A model generated the notes under the pieces. It worked only from the letters and a program-made list of their open reading frames with translations, was not told the DNA's origin and searched no databases. The translations under genes and the position numbers were made by a program. From assembly GCF_002563925.1 (NCBI RefSeq), contig NZ_PDJD01000001.1, positions 2,052,973 to 2,116,972 of the forward strand: a DNA stretch of 64,000 bases. Direction: 5' to 3'. Every line of letters starts with the position of its first letter. Within the stretch, counting starts at the first letter, position 1. This document shows positions 48,511 to 56,493 of the stretch, in pieces. The DNA comes from Serinibacter salmoneus (lineage in GTDB: Bacteria > Actinomycetota > Actinomycetes > Actinomycetales > Beutenbergiaceae).

Positions 48511-49791
48511 GTGAGTGAAGCCTGGCCCGCACCCCGCCCCTCCCGCCGCATCGACGCCGTCGTCGACGTGCCCGGATCGAAGTCGCTCACCAATCGCTAC
48601 CTCCTGTTGGGCGCCATCGCGCAGGAGCCGACGCGGATCCGAGGTGCCCTGCGCTCACGGGACTCCGACCTGATGATCGGTGCCCTGAGGGTGCTGGGTG
48701 CACGCATCGACCACGAGGCGACCACCGGCGACCTGCTGTTGACCCCAGGGCCGCTGCGGGCCGGCGGTCGCATCGACTGCGGCCTCGCGGGAACCGTCAT
48801 GCGGTTCGTCCCGCCGTTGGCGGCTCAGGCACCGGGCGAGGTCGCGTTCGACGGCGACCCCCGCGCCCGCGAGCGCCCGATGGCGGGCGTCATCGAGGGC
48901 CTCGCAGCGCTGGGGGTAGGAGTGGATCACGAGGGCGAGGCCACCGACCGGCTGCCGTTCGTGGTCCACGGCCGCGACGGACTGGCCGGCGGACGCGTCG
49001 AGATCGATGCCTCGGCCTCGAGCCAGTTCGTCTCCGCCCTCCTGCTGACCGCCCCGCGCCTGCGCGAAGGACTCGAGGTGGTCCACACCGGTGCCAGCCT
49101 GCCGAGCATGCCCCACATCGAGATGACGCTGGCGGTCCTGGCCGAGCGCGGCGTCGCTGCCGAGGCCACCGGGGCGACCTCGTGGCGGGTCGATCCCGGT
49201 CCGGTCGCAGGTGGAGAGGTGGTGATCGAGCCCGACCTGTCCAATGCGACCCCCTTCCTCGCGGCCGCCGCCGTGACCGGTGGTCGGGTCAGGATCCCGC
49301 GCTGGCCCTCGCACACCACACAACCGGGCGCCGACATCCTCGAGATCCTCACCCGCATGGGCGCGCACGCACACCTGCAGGGCGAGGTGCTGGAGGTCCG
49401 CGGGACCACGGCGCTGCAGGGACTCGATCTCGACCTCTCGCGGGCGGGCGAGCTCGCCCCGACCGTCGCGGCGCTCGCGGCCCTGGCCCGGACCCCCTCC
49501 CGATTGCGCGGCATCGCCCATCTGCGCGGGCACGAGACGGACCGCCTGCGCGCACTGGTCACCGAGATCACCCGTCTCGGCGGGAACGCACGTGAGACAC
49601 CGGACGGTCTCGAGATCGATCCGGCCGAATTGCACGGCGGCCGGGTGCAGACCTACGCCGACCACCGGATGGCAACGTTCGGCGCGATCCTCGGCCTGGC
49701 CGTCGACGGGGTCGAGGTCGCCGACATCGCCACCACAGCCAAGACACTGCCCGACTTCCCCGGCATGTGGCACGCCATGCTGCGGGGGTGA
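48511..49791 (+). CDS. aroA: 3-phosphoshikimate 1-carboxyvinyltransferase (EPSP synthase)
   Basis: 426 residues. Joins phosphoenolpyruvate to shikimate-3-phosphate in aromatic amino-acid synthesis. Signature blocks are [17 protein letters not shown] near the start (substrate Lys and Ser), [15 protein letters not shown] in place of the more common GNAGTxxR form, and the C-terminal [14 protein letters not shown]. As in M. tuberculosis (Rv3227-Rv3228), rsgA follows directly, 2 nt after the stop. The GTG start looks leaderless. Compared with plant-type enzymes the GLAG loop differs; whether that alters glyphosate response is not readable here. Confidence 0.96.
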   Translation: MSEAWPAPRPSRRIDAVVDVPGSKSLTNRYLLLGAIAQEPTRIRGALRSRDSDLMIGALRVLGARIDHEATTGDLLLTPGPLRAGGRIDCGLAGTVMRFVPPLAAQAPGEVAFDGDPRARERPMAGVIEGLAALGVGVDHEGEATDRLPFVVHGRDGLAGGRVEIDASASSQFVSALLLTAPRLREGLEVVHTGASLPSMPHIEMTLAVLAERGVAAEATGATSWRVDPGPVAGGEVVIEPDLSNATPFLAAAAVTGGRVRIPRWPSHTTQPGADILEILTRMGAHAHLQGEVLEVRGTTALQGLDLDLSRAGELAPTVAALAALARTPSRLRGIAHLRGHETDRLRALVTEITRLGGNARETPDGLEIDPAELHGGRVQTYADHRMATFGAILGLAVDGVEVADIATTAKTLPDFPGMWHAMLRG

Positions 49792-49793
49792 GC

Positions 49794-50855
49794 ATGCGCG
49801 AGTTCGACGAGTCCGACGTCCGCATCAGGCCCCGACGTGGCGGCACGAAGCCGCGGTCCAAGCGACGCCCGGAGCACGCCGAGGCGCAGTGGGGCACGGT
49901 CACCACGATCGACCGCGGGCGCTACGACGTGCTGCTACCACAGGGTGGGGTGCGCGCCGTCACCGCCCGCGAACTCGGGCGCGGGGCCGTGGTCGTGGGC
50001 GACCGGGTCGCCGTGGTCGGGGACACCTCCGGCCGGGCGGGCACCCTCGCGCGTATCGTGCGCGTGGCCGAGCGCACCAGCCTGCTGCGCCGGACCTCGG
50101 AGGACACCGGGGGCGTGGAACGGGCCCTGGTCGCGAACGCGGACCAGATGGTGATCGTCACCGCGCTGGCCGATCCCACACCCCGCACGCGCATGGTGGA
50201 TCGCTGCCTCGTCGCGGCCTACGACGCCGGGATGGATGCGCTGCTGTGCCTGACCAAGGCCGACCTCGCTCCTCCCGCGGACTTCCTGGCGAACTACGAA
50301 CCGCTGGGGGTGCGGTGGGTCTCCAGCGCACGCACGGACGGCGAGATCACCGGGCTGACTGCCCTGCGCGAGGCGCTCGCGGACCGCACCTCCGTGCTGG
50401 TCGGTCACTCCGGGGTCGGAAAGTCCACGCTCGTCAATGCCCTGGTCCCCAACGCTTCTCGCCGCGTGGGCGACGTCAACGCCGTCACCGGCCGGGGTCG
50501 TCACACCTCCACCTCGGCGCTGCTGCTCGAGCTCCCGGGCGGCGGGTGGGTGATCGACACCCCCGGGGTCCGCTCCTTCGGCTTGGCGCACGTGGAGGTG
50601 GCCGACGTCGTCGGCGCCTTCGGGGACCTCGCCGAGATCACGACGGCGTGCCCGCCCGGGTGCACCCACCTCAGCGATGCCCCGGGGTGCGCGCTGACGG
50701 TCTACCTGCGCACGGCCACGCCCCTGGGCGCGGACCGTGTCGCCTCGCTCCGTCGACTGCTCGCTTCCAGGTCGGGAGAGAGCGTGAGCGACACTCCGGC
50801 CATGCCCCACGCCCCGATCCCCGGCGCGGGGACCCCACCGGAAGGCACCGCGTGA
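49794..50855 (+). CDS. rsgA: Ribosome small-subunit biogenesis GTPase RsgA
   Basis: 353 residues, circularly permuted GTPase: an N-terminal OB-fold (WGTVTTIDRGRYDVLLPQGG), then the G motifs in the order G4 LTKADLA, G1 GHSGVGKSTLVNAL, G3 DTPGVRSF, and finally a zinc domain CPPGCTHLSDAPGC. It acts late in 30S maturation. It has an Arg/Lys-rich N-terminus (RPRRGGTKPRSKRRPE). ATG 49794 is preferred; a GTG two codons earlier overlaps the aroA stop. Overlaps hisN by 4 nt (GTGA). Confidence 0.96.
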   Translation: MREFDESDVRIRPRRGGTKPRSKRRPEHAEAQWGTVTTIDRGRYDVLLPQGGVRAVTARELGRGAVVVGDRVAVVGDTSGRAGTLARIVRVAERTSLLRRTSEDTGGVERALVANADQMVIVTALADPTPRTRMVDRCLVAAYDAGMDALLCLTKADLAPPADFLANYEPLGVRWVSSARTDGEITGLTALREALADRTSVLVGHSGVGKSTLVNALVPNASRRVGDVNAVTGRGRHTSTSALLLELPGGGWVIDTPGVRSFGLAHVEVADVVGAFGDLAEITTACPPGCTHLSDAPGCALTVYLRTATPLGADRVASLRRLLASRSGESVSDTPAMPHAPIPGAGTPPEGTA

Positions 50856-51655
50856 CCATGCACCAGACGGACCCCGGCGCGAGTGCGCACGACCTCACGC
50901 TCGCACTGCAGATCGCGGACGAGCTCGACACCCTGACGATGTCGCGGTTCCGGGCGAGCGACCTGACCGTGACCGCGAAGCCGGACACCACACCGGTCTC
51001 GGACGCGGACACGGCTGCGGAACGCCTCGCTCGGGACATCATCGCCCGTCACCGCCCCGCCGACGTCGTCCTGGGCGAGGAGTACGGCGGCAGTCCCCGG
51101 ATGGCAGGCCGACAGTGGATCATCGACCCGATCGACGGCACGAAGAACTTCGTGCGCGGGGTGCCGGTGTGGGCGAGCCTGCTCGCGCTGGCGGTGGACG
51201 GTGAGATCCGGCTCGGGGTGGTCAGCGCACCGGCCCTCGGGCGGCGTTGGTACGCCGCCCGCGGCACGGGAGCGTGGCTCGTGGACGGCGCCGACCCCCG
51301 CCGGCTGCAGGTGTCGGGGGTGTGGCAGATGGAGGATGCCTCCCTGTCCTACTCGAGCCTGGAGGGATGGCGGGAGGTGGGACGCCTGGACGCGCTCCTG
51401 GACCTCTCGCGTCGGGTGTGGCGCACCCGCGGGTACGGGGACTTCTGGTCCTACATGCTGCTCGCCGAGGGTGCGGTGGACCTCGCCGCGGAGCCCGAGC
51501 TGGCGCTGTACGACATGGCCGCGCTGGTCCCGATCGTCCAGGAGGCCGGGGGCGTGTTCACCTCACGCGCGGGTGAACCCGGACCCTACGGCGGTAGCGC
51601 CGTGGCGGCGAACCCGCACCTGCACGCCGAGGCGCTGAGCGTCCTGGGCCTGTGA
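50852..51655 (+). CDS. hisN: Histidinol-phosphatase, inositol-monophosphatase family (HisN)
   Basis: 267 residues. Metal-dependent phosphatase: metal ligands in VVLGEEYGG and WIIDPIDGTKNFVRG, and the third Asp in LALYDMAALVPIVQEAGG. Removes phosphate from histidinol phosphate in histidine synthesis; inositol phosphatase activity cannot be excluded, but sequence and placement after rsgA favour HisN. GTG 50852 has GGAAGG at good distance and overlaps the rsgA stop. Cytosolic. Confidence 0.92.
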   Translation: MTMHQTDPGASAHDLTLALQIADELDTLTMSRFRASDLTVTAKPDTTPVSDADTAAERLARDIIARHRPADVVLGEEYGGSPRMAGRQWIIDPIDGTKNFVRGVPVWASLLALAVDGEIRLGVVSAPALGRRWYAARGTGAWLVDGADPRRLQVSGVWQMEDASLSYSSLEGWREVGRLDALLDLSRRVWRTRGYGDFWSYMLLAEGAVDLAAEPELALYDMAALVPIVQEAGGVFTSRAGEPGPYGGSAVAANPHLHAEALSVLGL

Positions 51656-51669
51656 GGGCCCGCCGGCCC

Positions 51670-52146
51670 TCATCCGCCGGCGGCAGCCGTCCGCGCCGCG
51701 AGCACCGTGCGCTCCGAGGCGTCGAACCACAGCAGGTCCCGTTCCCCGAGTTCCCGCCACGCGGCCTCCTCGTTGTGACCCATCAGGTCCAGGGCATCGC
51801 GCACATCCGCCTCGTCGAGGTGGATCGCGACCAGGGCCTGCCACGGCAGCGGACCCAGGATGCCGAGCACGCTGGGCAGGTGGGCCAGGTCGTCCGGCGG
51901 CGCCTGCCACGACGGCGCAGCGACGTCCACCGCCAGGACACAGCGGCGCGCCGGGCGGCCGGTGTCCACGGCCGTGAGCAGGAGCGCACTCAGATCGGCC
52001 GCCGTGAGGAAGGCGGAGTGCTCGAGGCCTTCCTCGTCCTCCTCCGGCAACGCTCCGGTCAGCGCCGTGGTGACACCGGAGGCGACACGTGGGGAGATCT
52101 CGGGGGCGGCGAGGTCGGCCACGACAGCCGGAAGGTACAGACGCAT
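51670..52146 (-). CDS. DUF6912-like conserved protein
   Basis: 158 residues, MRLYLPAVVADLAAPEISPRVASGVTTAL at the start, CVLAVDVAAPSWQAPPD in the middle, then LPWQALVAIHLDEADVRDALDL and a C-terminal DLLWFDASERTVL. No signal, membrane or catalytic motif. It resembles small actinobacterial proteins grouped as DUF6912. Lies 14 nt from the convergent hisN stop and 55 nt downstream of the CpaE-like gene on the same strand, so it may be the last gene of that unit. Function unknown. Confidence 0.78.
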   Translation of the reverse strand: MRLYLPAVVADLAAPEISPRVASGVTTALTGALPEEDEEGLEHSAFLTAADLSALLLTAVDTGRPARRCVLAVDVAAPSWQAPPDDLAHLPSVLGILGPLPWQALVAIHLDEADVRDALDLMGHNEEAAWRELGERDLLWFDASERTVLAARTAAAGG

Positions 52147-52201
52147 GCAGTCAGTCTCCCACCGGTGACCGGTCCTGGCCCATGGTGCCCACCGGAGTAC
52201 C

Positions 52202-53632
52202 TCACCCGACGCGTCGGTTCGCGATCCGGCGACGCGCCCCACGGCGGCCGGGGAGCGCCTCCGGCACGCCCAGGAGCGAGGCGGCGAGCCCGCGCACCGC
52301 GAGCCTGACCGCTCCGCGCGGCGCCACGGACAGCAGCGGGATCCCGCGCAGCAGGGCCTCGTCGACCTGCGACCCGAGGGGGATCTCGGCCGCCGGTTCG
52401 ACGTGCGCGAACCGCCGCAGCGCACCCGCGACCGCCTCGCCGGGGGCACGGCCCGCCGAGGACTGGCGCACCTTGGAGACGACGACGTGTCGCGTGCCCG
52501 GCGCACCCGTCTCGTGGAGGTCCGCCAGTGCGTGCACGCCGCGGCGCACCCCGATCGGGTCGGCCGCCACGAGCACCACGATGTCGTCAGCGCGCCCGAG
52601 TGCAGCGCGGGTCGCCTGCCACCGGTCCACACCGCGAAGCCCGGGCTGTTCCAGGCCAGCCGCCACGTCGATCACGGTCACCCGATAGCGGGCGCGCAAC
52701 GCCTCGATGACCTCACCGAAGGACTCCCCGCCCACCTCCCGCCATCGATCCGCCCGGGTGAGCCCGGAGAACAGGTCGACCCCCTCCGGGAGCCGCGCTC
52801 GCCGCCGCCGGATGGTACTCGGGTCGAGCACGCCCTGCGCCGCGGCACGGCACAGGGCTGCGATGGCGGAGGAGTCCTCCACGAGCGCTGCCGCTTGGGC
52901 GAGCGAGGGAGCGAATGTGTCCGCATCCACCAGGGCCACCGCGCCGACGGCAGCATCGGGCGCCGTCTCGGGGTCCGGGGCGGTGGCGGTGCCGCGCCGC
53001 TCGGGCACGCTCGGGCGCTCGGCCACCTGGGCCGAGAGCAGCGAGGCGCACTCTGCGGCAAGGTTCCAGGCCACCGTGGAGCGCCCCGGGGAGCCCGGCG
53101 CGCTCCACACCACGATCACCCGGCCCCCGGCACCCACGCCCGAGACCGCCCCACCCTCCAGCGCCACCGCGGCCTCGCGCGGGCGTACCGGGGCGGCACC
53201 CTCCACCGTGAGATCCGGCTCCGCCCGCACCTCCTCACGCGGATCGCGCCCACCCTCGCTCACCGCGTGCCCCTCCGACGCGCGCGCCTGAAGCACAGCG
53301 CGCACCGCGCGGACCACGTCCTGGTCCAGGCCCTCGGCCTCGACCAGGACGGCGTCCGCGCCCAGGGAGGTCGCGCGAGCGGCATCGGCCCTCGCAGCGA
53401 CAAGGACGACCGCCACGCCCTCGCGCCGCAGATCCGCGATCCGGTTACGGTCCACACCACGTCCGAGTCCGAGCACAGCGGCGCTCCCGAGGCCCGCGGC
53501 TGCGGCCGCGAGGAGCTCCGCCAGGTCGGCGCAGCGCCGCACCACCTGGAGATCCGCCGCGGCGTCCAGTGATGCCACGACGTCGGGTTCGCTGGTACCG
53601 GACAGCCACAGCAGGACGCCACGATCAGCCAT
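52202..53632 (-). CDS. CpaE-like MinD/ParA-family protein with degenerate P-loop
   Basis: 476 residues. The N-terminal 120 residues look like a receiver-type pseudo-domain (VAVVLVAARADAARATSLGADAVLVEAE), the organisation of CpaE from Tad/Flp pilus systems. The ATPase-like half follows. Its deviant Walker A is SAPGSPGRST (residues 177-186): both the signature Lys and the P-loop Lys are absent, replaced by Ser and Arg. Switch-like blocks VALVDADTFAPSLAQAAALVE and VTVIDVAAGLEQPGLRG remain. Hydrolysis is doubtful. ATG at 53632, or a TTG overlapping the SAF gene stop. No CpaF, TadB/C or pilin genes are visible. Confidence 0.82.
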   Translation of the reverse strand: MADRGVLLWLSGTSEPDVVASLDAAADLQVVRRCADLAELLAAAAAGLGSAAVLGLGRGVDRNRIADLRREGVAVVLVAARADAARATSLGADAVLVEAEGLDQDVVRAVRAVLQARASEGHAVSEGGRDPREEVRAEPDLTVEGAAPVRPREAAVALEGGAVSGVGAGGRVIVVWSAPGSPGRSTVAWNLAAECASLLSAQVAERPSVPERRGTATAPDPETAPDAAVGAVALVDADTFAPSLAQAAALVEDSSAIAALCRAAAQGVLDPSTIRRRRARLPEGVDLFSGLTRADRWREVGGESFGEVIEALRARYRVTVIDVAAGLEQPGLRGVDRWQATRAALGRADDIVVLVAADPIGVRRGVHALADLHETGAPGTRHVVVSKVRQSSAGRAPGEAVAGALRRFAHVEPAAEIPLGSQVDEALLRGIPLLSVAPRGAVRLAVRGLAASLLGVPEALPGRRGARRRIANRRVG

Positions 53633-53634
53633 GG

Positions 53635-54261
53635 TCAACCACCCGGGTGCTCCACGAGCGTGACCTCACCGCGTCGCGCCTGCGCACCGAGCACGTCGGC
53701 CACGGACTCCTCGGGAACGAGCACGGTCGCCACCTGCCCGGAGGAGGATCCCAGCACCCCGCTGGCAGCGGTGATCTCGAGGACCTCCACGTCGGCCGCG
53801 ACCGCCTCGGCCGATTCCAGCGATCCCGCTGAGGGCACGAACCAGAGGTCGACCAGGCTGCCCGGCCGGGGGCTCCCCCCGACGGGCACGGCCACCGCCA
53901 TCGGCCGACCGGCGACGTCGCCGGTGGTCCCGAGCGCGCTCGTGGGCACCAGCTCACCCTCGCCCACGAACGAGGTCACCACGGAGTCCGCCGTCAGGTC
54001 GGCCGGCGCCAGGTAGGTTCCCGAGGCGCCGTCCCACCGCAGGGTGACCTCGCGTAGGTCCTGTGCGCTCACCGCGGCGCCGGGGGCGAGATCTCGCACC
54101 GCGACCCAGGCCGGTTCGCCGGCCGCCGCAGAACGGACCGCCCACGTGCCCACGGCCACCGATCCCGCGACCAGGAGCACGCCGATGCCCAGCCGGGGCC
54201 GCCGCCACCACGGCCTGCTGCGATGTGTCGCCGCCACCTGCGGCTGTTCCTCCCCGATCAT
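53635..54261 (-). CDS. SAF-domain membrane protein (CpaB/RcpC-like)
   Basis: 208 residues. One membrane helix after a basic start (RRPRLGIGVLLVAGSVAVGTWAVR), then an external SAF domain: VAVRDLAPGAAVSAQDLREVTLRW and GEGELVPTSAL, followed by AVPVGGSPRPGSLVDLWFVP and a C-terminal VLVPEESVADVLGAQARRGEV. This is the CpaB/RcpC pattern found at the base of Tad pili. ATG 54261 has GGGGGA upstream; 54273 is possible. Its neighbours are the CpaE-like gene 2 nt downstream and the HTH gene upstream, divergent. Confidence 0.83.
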   Translation of the reverse strand: MIGEEQPQVAATHRSRPWWRRPRLGIGVLLVAGSVAVGTWAVRSAAAGEPAWVAVRDLAPGAAVSAQDLREVTLRWDGASGTYLAPADLTADSVVTSFVGEGELVPTSALGTTGDVAGRPMAVAVPVGGSPRPGSLVDLWFVPSAGSLESAEAVAADVEVLEITAASGVLGSSSGQVATVLVPEESVADVLGAQARRGEVTLVEHPGG

Positions 54262-54317
54262 CCGGTCCCCCATTTCCTGATCGGTCGATGAGGTGATGCT
54301 GGCACGGGCGCCGCGCA

Positions 54318-54390
54318 CTGTGGGGAATTCATCCACAGATCGCGCGCTCGGCGCGCGGGAAGACCCTTCAAGGTGCAACACTTGTCCACA
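54318..54390. promoter_or_regulatory. Intergenic region with two DnaA-box-like sequences
   Basis: TTGTCCACA at 54382-54390 equals the actinobacterial DnaA box and its last A is the first base of the HTH gene start codon. TCATCCACA at 54329-54337 differs by one base from TTATCCACA and is part of an inverted repeat CTGTGG (54318-54323) / CCACAG (54333-54338). Both lie between the divergent SAF and HTH genes. Confidence 0.5.
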
Positions 54391-54602
54391 TGCCAGAACG
54401 AATGCTGACCCTCGCGGACGTCGCCGAGGTACTCGACATCACCGTCCCCACCGCCCGCGCACTGGTGCGACAAGGGGAGATCAAGGGATTCCAGGTCGGG
54501 GGCCGCGGAATGTGGCGAGTCGAGTCCAAGGAACTCGATGCCTACATCGAGCGGGAAAAGGCTGCGGCCACTGCGCGCCGCGAGGCCCTACACGAGAACT
54601 GA
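54390..54602 (+). CDS. Small helix-turn-helix (excisionase/BldC-like) DNA-binding protein
   Basis: 70 residues: MPERMLTLADVAEVLDITVPTARALVRQGEIKGFQVGGRGMWRVESKELDAYI. This is a single MerR-type winged HTH (HTH_17/excisionase fold) as in BldC, with no other domain; the end is a charged helix. BldC-type proteins bind as head-to-tail oligomers to direct repeats and control developmental genes in Streptomyces; here the target is unknown, perhaps the divergent SAF/CpaE-like unit. A DnaA-box-like sequence overlaps the start codon, and no ribosome site is seen. The last 15 nt overlap the convergent gene. Confidence 0.88.
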   Translation: MPERMLTLADVAEVLDITVPTARALVRQGEIKGFQVGGRGMWRVESKELDAYIEREKAAATARREALHEN

Positions 54603-55097
54603 CCGGATCGCCGTGAACGGCACAGCCACAGTCCGTTCACCCTCCTGCAGCACGAGCTCGAGGTGGTCGGCCCCGATACGCACCAGTGCGCCATCGAGTC
54701 GGCGGCCGGTCACCTCGACTCCCGTGATGCCGTCGGAACGCGACCACTCCCGCAGCGCGTGCCCGATGCCGAGCCCGACCTCGCTCGCGGGTGGCGCCGG
54801 CGCCACCCGTTGAATGCCCTCCAGCCAGGTGATCGCGTGCACCGGGACGAGCCGGCGCTGAGTACCCTCGCGCAGCACGAGCCAGGAGCGCGTGGCATCG
54901 AGTAGGACGCCCCCGTGCCGCTCCCCTCCCTCGACAGCGAGGGAGATCTCGCACCCGATGAGCGCACGGACTCGGTCACCGAGGACGATCGCCGACTCCT
55001 CGTCCCGGGTCAACGCCAGCGCATCCTCGGTGAGCGCATCCTCCTCCAACGCCTCGGCCTGACCCGAGAGGTCGGCGAACAGGTCATCCCACCGCAT
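54588..55097 (-). CDS. Conserved beta-rich protein of unknown function
   Basis: 169 residues, MRWDDLFADLSGQAEALEEDAL at the start, then GDRVRALIGCEISLAVEGGERHGGVLLDATRSWLVLREG and VPVHAITWLEGIQRV. The second half is again beta-rich (GITGVEVTGRRLDGALVRIGADHLELVLQEG). The pattern of short strands and turns looks like two SH3-like barrels. No membrane or catalytic motif. Its stop overlaps the 3' end of the HTH gene by 15 nt, and it is divergent from the LysM gene. I do not recognise a characterised family. Confidence 0.75.
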   Translation of the reverse strand: MRWDDLFADLSGQAEALEEDALTEDALALTRDEESAIVLGDRVRALIGCEISLAVEGGERHGGVLLDATRSWLVLREGTQRRLVPVHAITWLEGIQRVAPAPPASEVGLGIGHALREWSRSDGITGVEVTGRRLDGALVRIGADHLELVLQEGERTVAVPFTAIRSVLV

Positions 55098-55154
55098 GGC
55101 CTCACCGTTGCACACCTCTTGACGCGGGTGGGGAACTAGGTCCACCATGACGAC

Positions 55155-56027
55155 ATGCCATACATCGTCAAACCACCTCAAATATCTCTTTCTGTACCTG
55201 ACTCGGTCCCAACTGGCTCCTCGACCGGCCGCGAGTTCGACGGCTGCGGCACGAGTGCCGAGCCGGTGCGACCCCTCATCCGCCGCGCCGCGGCGCTCAC
55301 GGGCCTGTCCGCGCTCGCGAGCGCCGGTGGCCTGCTCTTCCTGGCGCCGGCCCTCGCCGACCACCACGGTGTCGACGGCCTGATCACCCGAGTCCTGGCG
55401 GGTCTCGGAGCGCTCACCTGCGGGTGGTACGCGATCAGCGCAGCCGCGGCGCTCCTGGTCATCCTTGCTCGATCCTCGTGGCGGCCGCCCATGCTCGCGC
55501 CGTCGGTCGCGCGCATTGCCGGGATCGGAGCCGCAACGGGTATCGGCGTCGCGACGCTCCTGGCGCCGGCGGGAGCCGCCGAACCCGCCAGTCTCGGGTG
55601 GGGCGAGAAGACCGCCGAGCCGGACACCGCCTCCTCGAGCACCGGCACGCGAGGGGACGACGGCATCGGCTCCGGTGGGCCAGGTGGCTCGTTGGATCCC
55701 CTCCGGAGTGCGCAACTGCCAGGGTGGGCGCTCACGCCGAGCGCTGCAGGCGTCGGGGACGAATCGGGGCACGTGGGTGACGTCATCACTGCGGGCGACA
55801 TCGGCGATGCGGGCGATATCGGCGATGCGGGCGATGCCGGGAGCTACACCGTGCGTCCGGGGGACAGCCTCTGGCGCATTGCGCAGCAGTACGGCGCCGG
55901 TACCGTCGCCGAGATCGACCGGTCGTGGCGGGCGTGGTACGCCGCGAACCCCCAGATCGGCCCCGATCCGGACCTCATTCACCCCGGGATGCGGCTGACG
56001 CCCCCCTCACCTGAGACGGCGTCGTGA
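55155..56027 (+). CDS. Membrane protein with C-terminal LysM domain
   Basis: 290 residues. Three hydrophobic segments (LTGLSALASAGGLLFLAPALA, LGALTCGWYAISAAAALLVIL, IAGIGAATGIGVATLLAPAGA) lead to a disordered Gly/Ser/Asp linker and a LysM domain (SYTVRPGDSLWRIAQQYGAG to LIHPGMRLTPP), which binds peptidoglycan glycan. The linker contains GDIGDA repeats coded at 55794-55841. The first 20 codons (PYIVKPPQISLSVPD) are AT-rich compared with everything around. It ends 1 nt before the Rv3235-like gene. Likely anchors or senses the cell wall; no catalytic domain is present. Confidence 0.87.
   Translation: MPYIVKPPQISLSVPDSVPTGSSTGREFDGCGTSAEPVRPLIRRAAALTGLSALASAGGLLFLAPALADHHGVDGLITRVLAGLGALTCGWYAISAAAALLVILARSSWRPPMLAPSVARIAGIGAATGIGVATLLAPAGAAEPASLGWGEKTAEPDTASSSTGTRGDDGIGSGGPGGSLDPLRSAQLPGWALTPSAAGVGDESGHVGDVITAGDIGDAGDIGDAGDAGSYTVRPGDSLWRIAQQYGAGTVAEIDRSWRAWYAANPQIGPDPDLIHPGMRLTPPSPETAS
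55794..55841 (+). repeat. 18-bp tandem repeat in the LysM gene linker
   Basis: Two 18-bp units (55794-55811, 55812-55829) that differ at one base, plus a 12-bp partial third, encode GDIGDA-GDIGDA-GDAG. Length changes here would stay in frame and alter linker length. Confidence 0.8.
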
Positions 56028-56028
56028 C

Positions 56029-56487
56029 ATGTCCGCGCTCCCAGTACCCGACGCCGACGCCCGCTCCCACCGCCCGGCGCCGCCACCACCGCTTCAGTTG
56101 CGTCCAGCCGGAGGCGGGAGTGCTCCCCTGGCGCCGGCCCCGCGCAGACACCAGGAGCCCCCCGACCCGCGGGTGTGGGCCGGGTCGCTGGTACGACTGG
56201 TCGCCGAGGTCATCACCGGAAACCGGGACGCGGCACACCTGCGGCGCTGGGTCGAGCCGGAGGTGTACGAGGGTCTCGCCCGCCGCGGCGGCCTCTACGT
56301 ACGGCTGCATGGTCGACCGGCACGCCGGACCCATGCCCGCCCGCTCTCCGTCCACCTCACCCGGACCCCGCGCGGCGACTACCACCTGTGTGCCGTGGTC
56401 GACGACGGTCGGCGGGTCCGGGCACTGTCCGGTCGGTTCCACCTCCTCGGCCACCGGTGGGAAGCGGTGGAACTGGACGTGGGGTGA
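56029..56487 (+). CDS. Rv3235-family protein
   Basis: 152 residues. Pro-rich N-terminus of about 45 residues, then a compact domain: WAGSLVRLVAEVITGNRDAAHLRRWVEPEVYEGLARR and RTPRGDYHLCAVVDDGRRVRALSGRFHLLGHRWEAVELDVG. This matches the Rv3235 group encoded next to secA1 in actinobacteria, and here secA is the convergent neighbour 6 nt away. Cytosolic; function unknown, with a link to secretion inferred only from constant proximity. ATG one base after the LysM stop. Confidence 0.85.
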   Translation: MSALPVPDADARSHRPAPPPPLQLRPAGGGSAPLAPAPRRHQEPPDPRVWAGSLVRLVAEVITGNRDAAHLRRWVEPEVYEGLARRGGLYVRLHGRPARRTHARPLSVHLTRTPRGDYHLCAVVDDGRRVRALSGRFHLLGHRWEAVELDVG

Positions 56488-56493
56488 GGCCGA

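Noticed and set aside
54588-55982. A 464-residue protein extending the minus-strand gene through the LysM gene
   Set aside because: The upstream part opposes the well-supported LysM gene and lacks any motif; the ATG at 55097 begins a plausible compact protein.
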